A DNA stretch of 64,000 nt from Bacteroidales bacterium. Its GTDB lineage: Bacteria; Bacteroidota; Bacteroidia; Bacteroidales; F082. Below the pieces are notes generated by a model that saw only the letters and a program-made list of their open reading frames with translations, had not been told where the DNA came from and made no database searches. Positions 1 to 5,624 of this stretch are shown in pieces. Position numbers and translations under genes: made by a program. The DNA lies in NCBI GenBank assembly GCA_017548125.1, contig JAFYNK010000087.1, forward strand, positions 39,069 through 103,068. The letters run 5' to 3'. Position 1 is the stretch's first letter. Each line of letters begins with the position of its first letter.

Positions 1-2
1 AC

Positions 3-305
3 CTTAATATACCTTTATTAATAGGCGGCGCTATCTCTTGGTACGTAAGCACACGCAGCAAAGACGAGGCTCTCAACCAAGCGCGTAACAACAGAGGAAC
101 ACTCATCGCTTCAGGATTTATCGCCGGCGGCGCATTGATGGGTGTTGTCAGTGCGATACTCAAATTCGCTAATGTCAATATGATCGTAAATGTCGGCGGC
201 GTTCCTTTCGCAGAGACACCTTGGGCTTCATTGGTTGCATTGTTCATGTATATCGCTGTCATCGCTTATATGATATGGGATTCTAAAAGAGCAAAAATAG
301 AATAA
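3..305 (+). CDS. OPT-family oligopeptide transporter, C-terminal fragment
   Basis: The window opens inside this gene; the last 100 codons are visible, ending in TAA. The peptide begins LNIPLLIGGAISWYVSTRS and continues with the glycine-rich stretch GTLIASGFIAGGALMGV and a last hydrophobic segment (LVALFMYIAVIAYMIW), which is the usual C-terminal pattern of OPT transporters. These inner-membrane proteins import oligopeptides or metal-chelate complexes. The next gene on the same strand is the tripeptidase pepT, so peptide uptake followed by cytoplasmic cleavage is a sensible pairing (inference). The start and most membrane segments lie outside the window. Confidence 0.75.
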   Translation, partial: LNIPLLIGGAISWYVSTRSKDEALNQARNNRGTLIASGFIAGGALMGVVSAILKFANVNMIVNVGGVPFAETPWASLVALFMYIAVIAYMIWDSKRAKIE

Positions 306-312
306 ACTGTAG

Positions 313-359
313 AGACGCGTCAATGTACCTTGAATAATAAATACACATTGACACGTCTC
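313..359. repeat. Dispersed hairpin repeat, family A, copy 1
   Basis: Inverted repeat with arms GAGACGCGTCAATGT and ACATTGACACGTCTC around an AT-rich loop. Further copies occur at 2646, 18999, 34706, 44805 and 48804. It lies between the transporter and pepT and could act as a terminator or processing hairpin. Confidence 0.7.
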
Positions 360-388
360 AAAAAACAAATAATAAATATTAAAACACT

Positions 389-1603
389 ATGGAAAAATTA
401 TTAGATAAATTTTTAAGATATGTGTCTGTCGATACAATGTCAGACCCAGAATCAGAGACACAGCCAAGTTCTGAAAGACAATTCAACTTATTGAGAATGC
501 TTCGCGATGAGCTGGAAGCAATGGGAATCAAAGCGGAATTAGACGAGTTCGGTTATGTGATGGCTACAATACCATCCAACATCGATAAAGAAGTTCCAGC
601 TATCGGTTTCATCGCTCACGTCGATACATCTCCAGACGCTTCTGGTAAAGATGTCAAGCCTCAAATCATAGAAGACTATCAAGGCGGTGACATTATCCTT
701 AATATTGAAAAAGACATAGTCCTTAAAGTGTCTGACTTCCCTGAGATGCAGAATTACATCGGCAAGACAATGATAACCACCGACGGAACAACATTGTTAG
801 GAGCTGACGACAAAGGCGGCGTTGCTGCTATCATGTATGCTGCTCAATATCTTATGGAACATCCAGAGGTAAAACACGGCGACATCAAAATCGGTTTCAC
901 TCCTGATGAAGAGATCGGAAGGGGCGTGGCTAAGTTTGACGTGAAGAGATTCGGCGCTCAATATGCATATACTATCGACGGCGGCGAGATAGGCGAGTTG
1001 GAATACGAGAATTTCAACGCCGCCGTCGCTAAGATTCATATCCAAGGCGCTAACATACATCCAGGCTATGCTAAAGACAAGATGGTCAACTCAATGCAGA
1101 TCGCTATGGAACTCAATGCGATGTTGCCTGTTAACCAACGCCCAGAATTCACTTGCGGCTACGAAGGCTTCTTCCTCCTCACCGAGATAAAAGGTACTGT
1201 GGAAGAGACATCGATGCAATATATCATCCGTGACCATGACAGAGCTAAGTTCGAGGAAAAGAAAGAACTCCTCAACGCTGTGGCTGAATATCTTAACAAA
1301 AAACACAACAACGCAGTTAAGATTGAGATGAAAGACCAATATTACAACATGCGTCAGGAAGTAGAACCACATTATTTCATCGTAGAGAAAGCTATCAAGG
1401 CTATCGAGATGGCAGGCATCAAGCCAAAGGTACAGCCAATACGTGGCGGCACCGACGGAGCAAACCTTAGCTTCATGGGTTTGCCATGCCCTAACATCTT
1501 CGCAGGCGGACATAACTTCCACGGCAAATACGAATACGTGCCATTGGAAAGCATGGAGAAAGCATCTGAAGTTATTTTGAATATTATTAGTTTATTTGTT
1601 TAA
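389..1603 (+). CDS. pepT: Peptidase T (tripeptide aminopeptidase)
   Basis: 404 residues, the usual length for PepT (about 408). It is an M20B di-zinc cytoplasmic peptidase that removes N-terminal residues from tripeptides. Visible motifs are GFIAHVDTSPDASG (H77, D79, metal and active-site region), TTDGTTLLGADDKGG (D140, bridging metal ligand) and TPDEEIGRG (E174/E175, general base and metal ligand). The C-terminal PIRGGTDGANLSFMGLP and AGGHNFHGKYEYVP stretches carry the last metal-binding His region. The ATG follows an AT-rich spacer after a family A hairpin. The upstream neighbour is an OPT transporter, so the product probably digests imported peptides (inference). Confidence 0.96.
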   Translation: MEKLLDKFLRYVSVDTMSDPESETQPSSERQFNLLRMLRDELEAMGIKAELDEFGYVMATIPSNIDKEVPAIGFIAHVDTSPDASGKDVKPQIIEDYQGGDIILNIEKDIVLKVSDFPEMQNYIGKTMITTDGTTLLGADDKGGVAAIMYAAQYLMEHPEVKHGDIKIGFTPDEEIGRGVAKFDVKRFGAQYAYTIDGGEIGELEYENFNAAVAKIHIQGANIHPGYAKDKMVNSMQIAMELNAMLPVNQRPEFTCGYEGFFLLTEIKGTVEETSMQYIIRDHDRAKFEEKKELLNAVAEYLNKKHNNAVKIEMKDQYYNMRQEVEPHYFIVEKAIKAIEMAGIKPKVQPIRGGTDGANLSFMGLPCPNIFAGGHNFHGKYEYVPLESMEKASEVILNIISLFV

Positions 1604-1607
1604 AGTT

Positions 1608-1695
1608 AATGGCAAAAGGCTAATGACTAATGGTTAATGACTTTTGCCTTTAGCCCTTAGTCTTTTACCTTTAGTCATTAACCTTAAACCTTAAT
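1608..1695. repeat. Low-complexity word repeat forming a hairpin
   Basis: After pepT comes a stretch built from short words such as GGCAAAAGGCTAATGAC, then the rough reverse complement (GCCTTTAGCCCTTAGTC, CATTAACC). The halves can pair imperfectly, so it may serve as a terminator. Similar word repeats recur at 12170, 16345, 24229, 25207 and 29065. Confidence 0.55.
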
Positions 1696-1703
1696 CCAAA
1701 ATT

Positions 1704-2627
1704 ATGTCAATAGATTTTTCAGAAGTATTAGTCGTCGGTGTAACAGCGAGAGCCTTGTTTAATCTCGAGGCTGAGAATGACATTTTCGAGAAGGAAGGCG
1801 TAAGGAAATATAGAGAATATCAAGATAAGAATCAGGATGTTCCATTGGAGATGGGAACGGCTTTTTATCTGGTTAAGAGTCTTTTGGAACTCAACAAACA
1901 GGCGCATAAGCCGATTGTTGAAGTCGTGGTAATGTCACGTAACAGTCCTGAGACGGGAATAAGAATCCTTAAGTCGATAGAGAAATATGATCTTGACATC
2001 ACACGACTTGCGTTCTCAGGTGGCGAGCCGATAGCACCTTATATCGATGCTTTTGGTGTTGACTTGTTCTTGTCGAAAGATGAGAACAGCGTTCAGGCTG
2101 TAATTGACTCGCATAGCAACTGCGCAGCTGCTGTTATTTATGAGCCGCCAACGGCCTTCAACTCAGCGACTAACGTCGTTAAGATTGCCTTCGATGCTGA
2201 CGCTGTACTGTTTAATGAAGACTCGGAATTGCGTTTCAAGAAAGAAGGAATAGACTCGTTCCATAAATATGAAGAGGAAAATAAAGACGTGCCTTTGCAA
2301 GAAGGTCCGTTCGCTAAATTGTTGAAGAAACTCTCTAAGATACAAGAGTGTCTGCCCGTCACAGTAGAGCTTTCACCTTTGAGACTGGCAATAGTGTCGT
2401 CGAGAAGCGCTCCTGCGCACATGAGGGTCATCAACACCTTGAAGAAATGGGGCGTTTATGTCAATGAGGTGTATTTCCTTGGAGGAATGCCTAAAGACAA
2501 GGTACTCAAGGCTTTCGGCGCGCATATCTTCTTCGACGACCAAGATATACATCTTCAGAGTTCAAGTAAAGTGGTTCCATCAGGAAAAGTGCCATATAGT
2601 TCGGATTCGCCGCTGAAGAAATTGTAA
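1704..2627 (+). CDS. Cytosolic 5'-nucleotidase (PF06189-type)
   Basis: 307 residues. The N-terminus (VLVVGVTARALFNLEAEN), the repeated pattern of KYREYQDKNQDVPLEMGTAF and KYEEENKDVPLQEGPF, and the ending LGGMPKDKVLKAFGAHIFFDD match the bacterial homologues of cytosolic 5'-nucleotidase I. Members dephosphorylate nucleoside monophosphates and adopt an HAD-like fold. The sequence appears to contain two similar halves (D..VLFN..E plus the DVPL motif appears twice), as expected for the family. It follows pepT on the same strand but a hairpin-forming repeat separates them, so co-transcription is doubtful. Substrate preference cannot be read from the sequence. Confidence 0.85.
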   Translation: MSIDFSEVLVVGVTARALFNLEAENDIFEKEGVRKYREYQDKNQDVPLEMGTAFYLVKSLLELNKQAHKPIVEVVVMSRNSPETGIRILKSIEKYDLDITRLAFSGGEPIAPYIDAFGVDLFLSKDENSVQAVIDSHSNCAAAVIYEPPTAFNSATNVVKIAFDADAVLFNEDSELRFKKEGIDSFHKYEEENKDVPLQEGPFAKLLKKLSKIQECLPVTVELSPLRLAIVSSRSAPAHMRVINTLKKWGVYVNEVYFLGGMPKDKVLKAFGAHIFFDDQDIHLQSSSKVVPSGKVPYSSDSPLKKL

Positions 2628-2645
2628 TGGATTAGGAATGAACTT

Positions 2646-2692
2646 AGAGACGTGTCAATGATTCCTATAAAATAAACACACATTGAAGCGTC
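2646..2692. repeat. Dispersed hairpin repeat, family A, copy 2
   Basis: AGAGACGTGTCAATGATTCC and CATTGAAGCGTCT form the arms around an AT-rich loop. Same family as 313-359. It lies just after the 5'-nucleotidase stop. Confidence 0.7.
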
Positions 2693-2772
2693 TAGTTAAT
2701 GATGAATTAGGAGTGAATTTTTAAACCGTTGAACTTTGAACCATTGAACTAAGAACCTTAAACTTTAGTCAT

Positions 2773-2930
2773 TAGTCTTGTTGACTCATAGACTTTATCT
2801 TGGGCGTTCCGGCTATCGCCGTCGGGCTTTCCGCTATATCTTTGCTCGCTTCGTTATCACTACGCTCGCAAAGGATGCCGCTCCAATCCCTAACGCTTTG
2901 GCGCTGCGTGCCCTGAGCCGTGAGCCATGA
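2773..2930. repeat. Dispersed repeat family C, copy 1
   Basis: This GC-richer stretch contains GGGCGTTCCGGCTATCGCC, GTCGGGCTTTCCGCTATATC and GGATGCCGCTCCAATCCC. The reverse complement of 30491-30600 carries the same blocks in the same order, so two copies exist in opposite orientation. It fills most of the 355-bp gap between the 5'-nucleotidase and the rhodanese gene; no ORF is evident in it. Confidence 0.75.
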
Positions 2931-2982
2931 ACACTTAACATGCTTTGGATTAAAATCGATTAAATATTAAAAATGGAAAAAT

Positions 2983-3354
2983 ATGAAGATTAAATACTTG
3001 TTGACATGTCTGGCATTGATGATAATGATATCATGTCAAGCACAATCGGAGTTTAAATCAGTTGGTATTGATGAATTCAAGACTGAGATTTCAAAGTCTG
3101 GAGTTCAACTTGTTGACGTTCGTACTGCACAAGAATATTCGGAAGGACATATTCCTGGAGCAATGAATATCGATGTCAATGCTCCCGATTTTGAAGAGAA
3201 GATAAAGGCTTTGGACAAAAAGGAAAATGTCGCCATCTATTGCAGAAGCGGACGCCGCAGCAAGACGGCAGCAAACAAAATGACAGCAGCAGGATTCAAA
3301 GTCATAGAACTCAACACCGGATTCCTAAGCTGGGATGGGACAGTGGAGAAATAA
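2983..3354 (+). CDS. Rhodanese-like domain lipoprotein
   Basis: 123 residues. A signal peptide ends in a lipobox (LMIMISC, Cys18), so the protein is probably lipidated and exported. One rhodanese domain follows: LVDVRTAQEYSEGHIPGAMNI (about 43-63) and the active-site loop YCRSGRRS with catalytic Cys87. Family members transfer sulfur to thiol acceptors or act as sulfide or redox carriers. It is a stand-alone gene between a dispersed repeat and a bidirectional terminator. The physiological acceptor cannot be inferred. Confidence 0.92.
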   Translation: MKIKYLLTCLALMIMISCQAQSEFKSVGIDEFKTEISKSGVQLVDVRTAQEYSEGHIPGAMNIDVNAPDFEEKIKALDKKENVAIYCRSGRRSKTAANKMTAAGFKVIELNTGFLSWDGTVEK

Positions 3355-3390
3355 AAAAAAAGTCTCTCATTTTGAAGAGACTTTTCTGTT
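3355..3390. terminator. Bidirectional terminator
   Basis: AGTCTCT (3361-3367) pairs with AGAGACT (3376-3382), flanked by an A-run on the left and T-rich sequence on the right. It sits between convergent genes. Confidence 0.75.
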
Positions 3391-3765
3391 TTATATAACG
3401 TTTTCTTTAGGATTTGGACCCCATTGGTTTTCGTTTTCTTGACTGTCGAAACAAGCCCATACTATCAGCCAAATCCATCCGATTATTGGTACAAGACATA
3501 GAAGTCCCCACCATCCGCTTCTACCAATGTCATGAAGTCTTCTGACTGAAACTGAGATTGATGGAATAAATGTGATAATACAAAATATTAAAGACAAAAT
3601 AGAATGTAAAATGTATGAGCCTACCATCATGCCCAATATAGAGCCAACTAACTCAACAAGAATTGAAAAGATAAAGCAGAAAAGCGTAAAATACCAATAC
3701 TCTTTGCGGCGTGCTCTACCTTTAAAATCGAAATACTGCTTAAAACATTTAATGAACCATTTCAT
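3391..3765 (-). CDS. DUF805 family small membrane protein
   Basis: 124 residues. It begins MKWFIKCFKQYFDFKGRARR, followed by EYWYF, three to four hydrophobic segments and the signature VRRLHDIGRSGWWGLL near residue 75-90. These are hallmarks of DUF805 (PF05656) inner-membrane proteins, whose function is unknown. The gene lies 28 bp downstream of a lipoprotein gene on the same strand, so the two may be co-transcribed. Confidence 0.88.
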   Translation of the reverse strand: MKWFIKCFKQYFDFKGRARRKEYWYFTLFCFIFSILVELVGSILGMMVGSYILHSILSLIFCIITFIPSISVSVRRLHDIGRSGWWGLLCLVPIIGWIWLIVWACFDSQENENQWGPNPKENVI

Positions 3766-3793
3766 AATTGTAAATTTTTAATTGTTAATGACT

Positions 3794-4312
3794 TTAGTTT
3801 TTAATGTGTTTTATTGATATGTTGTGCAAATCGTCTGATGAAACTTTAAACTCATCCTCATATAAAACATTTTCGCCTTGCTTTATTATGGCTTTAAAAA
3901 TCATGGAAGATCCTTTTTTGATTTCTCTATAAACAGAATAGTTGTTGCTTATCACATCAGATATGAAACTTTTTTTATTGAAGGTGTTTTTTGAATGATC
4001 TTCTAGGGCTTCCACCATGTTTTGTGTATTGATATTTACACTTTCGTCAAGACAAATGTAAAATGTGAATTTAGCGGTTTTGTTAGGAAGTGCTTCCGTT
4101 TCAATGTTGAGGTCAAAATTGTTTATGTTCTTTTTGGCAAAAGCCATATCTAATACAGGAAGAAGAATAGGTTCCATTATTTTAGTGGTATATTCTAATT
4201 CTTTTTCGAATTTTTCCTGTTCGTATTTCTCTTTGTTTTGTTTGATTTTTTCACAAGAACTGCATAAAGTTATAATGATAGCAGTTAATAAGCATATAAC
4301 TATTTTATTCAT
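3794..4312 (-). CDS. Hypothetical lipoprotein
   Basis: 172 residues from the chosen ATG at 4312. A start 48 bp further upstream is possible but would place extra residues before an obvious lipoprotein signal (MNKIVICLLTAIIITLCSSC, Cys20), and the promoter box at 4342-4349 would then lie inside the gene. The region after the signal is charged and probably helical (KIKQNKEKYEQEKFEKELEY). No known domain was recognised. The probable operator at 4324-4365 suggests tight regulation, and the small HTH gene upstream on the same strand is a candidate regulator (inference). DUF805 follows 28 bp downstream. Confidence 0.75.
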   Translation of the reverse strand: MNKIVICLLTAIIITLCSSCEKIKQNKEKYEQEKFEKELEYTTKIMEPILLPVLDMAFAKKNINNFDLNIETEALPNKTAKFTFYICLDESVNINTQNMVEALEDHSKNTFNKKSFISDVISNNYSVYREIKKGSSMIFKAIIKQGENVLYEDEFKVSSDDLHNISIKHIKN

Positions 4313-4323
4313 ATAAATTGTTT

Positions 4324-4365
4324 TTTTAATGTTAACATCAGCAAATATAGATGTTAACATTAAAA
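4324..4365 (-). promoter_or_regulatory. Perfect 16-bp inverted repeat around a -7 promoter box
   Basis: The left arm TTTAATGTTAACATC (4325-4339) is the exact reverse complement of GATGTTAACATTAAA (4350-4364), and one further T/A pair extends each arm to 16 bp. The 10-bp spacer contains CAAATATA (4342-4349), which reads TATATTTG on the minus strand and fits the -7 consensus TAnnTTTG. No U-run follows on either strand, so an operator is more likely than a terminator. It lies 12 bp upstream of the lipoprotein start. Confidence 0.75.
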
Positions 4366-4418
4366 TATCCTTTAAATATAATTGCCCTTTTGGGGCAAGT
4401 TGCCTTATTAGGGCATGC

Positions 4419-4643
4419 TTATTCAGATATGTCTTTTAATTCTTTGGAATAAAATTGGAATAGGTCGGTTTTTAGTATGAGGGAAATCTGAAACAACTGT
4501 TCGGTATCAATTATTTCTTTGAGAAAAATCTTGTTTACAGTACGGATATTGACACAAAGTCGTTCGGCAAACCATTGGTTGGTTTTATTTTGCTTACGCA
4601 ACTCTTCTTTGATAATCAATCCTATGTGAATGCCAGACCTCAT
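4419..4643 (-). CDS. Small XRE-like HTH protein, copy 1
   Basis: 74 residues, without obvious domains beyond a helix-turn-helix: HIGLIIKEELRKQNKTNQWF, then AERLCVNIRTVNKIF as the probable recognition region and IIDTEQLFQISLILKTDLFQ. It is paralogous to the protein at 30943-31236 (shared HIGxLIKxEL, W, C, R, KxF, T-LF-IS-L, D-F spacing). These short HTH proteins are common in Bacteroidetes and probably bind DNA. The gene lies immediately downstream, on the same strand, of the structured RNA at 4675-4905, and upstream of an operator-like palindrome. Its target is unknown. Confidence 0.78.
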   Translation of the reverse strand: MRSGIHIGLIIKEELRKQNKTNQWFAERLCVNIRTVNKIFLKEIIDTEQLFQISLILKTDLFQFYSKELKDISE

Positions 4644-4674
4644 ATTTGTTTCTCAAAATATTTTAACGATATAA

Positions 4675-4905
4675 CAAAAAAAAGCATGAACGATTCTAAT
4701 CCATGCTCCAAGGTCCTGAGATTACCTATCCCTACAGAAAAGTATCGCCCATGCTAAAAGGCATAGGTGTCTTCACTTATTCGTTGTAGGGACGTGCTTA
4801 TAAAATTTCTCAGGTTTTAGGAGCAAATGCCGAACAAATAGTAAACACTATTTTAAGAATTATATGTCATCCAATACTTTACATAATGAAATGTTTGTTT
4901 TTAAA
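4675..4905 (-). ncRNA. Structured RNA 1, upstream of HTH copy 1
   Basis: Read on the minus strand, a TATCTTTG box (4912-4919) precedes an AT-rich leader of about 80 nt. Then come a hairpin (AAATAGT/ACTATTT, 4836-4853), stem P1 (TGCTCC at 4820-4825 with GGAGCA at 4704-4709), stem P2 (CCTGAGA at 4808-4814 with TCTCAGG at 4715-4721), an upper stem (TCCCTACA/TGTAGGGA), an apical hairpin (CCTATGC/GCATGGG) and a terminator. In the apical hairpin only the minus strand pairs fully (U-G rather than C-A), which supports that strand. Sequence and stem layout match the RNA at 30713-30941, with compensatory changes. It looks somewhat like a 6S RNA rod but could be a leader or an independent sRNA. Confidence 0.65.
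4676..4707 (-). terminator. Intrinsic terminator of structured RNA 1
   Basis: On the minus strand AGCATG pairs with CATGCT, followed by eight U. The 5' arm shares AGCA with the 3' arm of stem P1, so P1 and the terminator cannot both form fully. This gives a possible attenuation switch ahead of the HTH gene. Confidence 0.65.
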
Positions 4906-5032
4906 TTTATGCAAAGATAATATTTAAATCATAGAAATGGAAATCATTGTTAACATAAATTAACTAATCTCTCACAATTTCATTAACATCACGTTAATAA
5001 TTGTTAAAATAGGAAAAATACCTTCTGAAAAA

Positions 5033-5065
5033 CTTGACAAAACCGTGTTAAAAATTGTAGTTTTG
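5033..5065 (+). promoter_or_regulatory. Promoter of the four-helix-bundle gene
   Basis: CTTG (5033-5036), 21 bp spacing, then TAGTTTTG (5058-5065). This matches the Bacteroidetes pattern TTG-N19..21-TAnnTTTG. Confidence 0.6.
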
Positions 5066-5075
5066 CAGTCGTGGA

Positions 5076-5148
5076 TGTAGTAATGTAGTGATGTAGTAAT
5101 GTAGTAATGTAGTACTATAAAACTCCATTACCCCATTACTTCATTACC
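5076..5148. repeat. Upstream microsatellite flank of the four-helix-bundle gene
   Basis: GTAGTAAT-type 8-9 bp units repeat about four times, followed by CATTACCCCATTACTTC. The second part is in the orientation of the downstream tract at 5523-5578 and the first part is roughly its reverse complement, so the gene is bracketed by related short repeats. Confidence 0.7.
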
Positions 5149-5164
5149 AAAAAAAAGGTACGTT

Positions 5165-5518
5165 ATGTTGTTTGTGGATTTGTATTTGTGGAAATCAGCG
5201 AGGGCACTTGTGAATGAAATTTATAAAATAATGGGTAGCTGTAAAGATTATAGTTTTAAAGACCAACTTCAACGAGCTGCAATAAGTATTATGAATAATA
5301 TTGCAGAAGGTTGTAATTCAGGAAGTAATTCTAAATATATTAACTTTTTAAAAATTGCAAGAGGCAGCTGTGCTGAAGTTGATTCAATGCTTTATCTATG
5401 TGAAGACTTCAAATATTGCACTTGTGATGAAAGGTGTAATATTCAAAAGGAAATAAATAAAATATCAAAAGGATGCCTAACTTTAATTAACATATTAAAA
5501 ACTAAAGAAACTAAATAA
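5165..5518 (+). CDS. Four-helix bundle protein (23S rRNA intervening-sequence type)
   Basis: 117 residues. The pattern LYLWKSARALVNEIYKI, then FKDQLQRAAISIMNNIAEG and FLKIARGSCAEVDSMLYL, is diagnostic of the TIGR02436 four-helix-bundle family, first found in 23S rRNA intervening sequences. The molecular function is unknown. Here it is not inside rRNA: it has its own promoter and is bracketed by 8-bp microsatellite tracts on both sides. The family is often found in repeat-flanked, apparently mobile contexts. C-terminal cysteines (CEDFKYCTCDERC) are notable. Confidence 0.88.
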   Translation: MLFVDLYLWKSARALVNEIYKIMGSCKDYSFKDQLQRAAISIMNNIAEGCNSGSNSKYINFLKIARGSCAEVDSMLYLCEDFKYCTCDERCNIQKEINKISKGCLTLINILKTKETK

Positions 5519-5522
5519 AAAA

Positions 5523-5578
5523 ACATTACTTCATTACTTCATTACTTCATTACTTCATTACTTCATTACTTCATCACT
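5523..5578. repeat. Downstream microsatellite, 8-bp unit
   Basis: The unit CATTACTT is repeated about six times in a row immediately after the four-helix-bundle gene, ending just before the promoter of the next gene. Confidence 0.85.
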
Positions 5579-5592
5579 ATTAAAAAAATCAC

Positions 5593-5600
5593 TACATTTG
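5593..5600 (+). promoter_or_regulatory. -7 promoter box of the DPP III-like gene
   Basis: TACATTTG lies 25 bp upstream of the ATG and fits TAnnTTTG. Confidence 0.55.
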
Positions 5601-5624
5601 CACTTTAACTAAATTTATATCGTA

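Noticed and set aside
1091-1522. Open frame on the minus strand inside pepT
   Set aside because: Opposite to the metal-binding core of pepT, no motif and no start signal; a shadow.
4675-4905. Naming the RNA at 4675-4905 as 6S RNA (ssrS)
   Set aside because: The rod shape fits, but the related RNA at 30713-30941 and the link to HTH genes make a firm 6S assignment unsafe. A covariance-model search would decide.
5523-5578. Direct repeats that could suggest a CRISPR array
   Set aside because: The 8-bp units are contiguous and have no spacers; this is a microsatellite.
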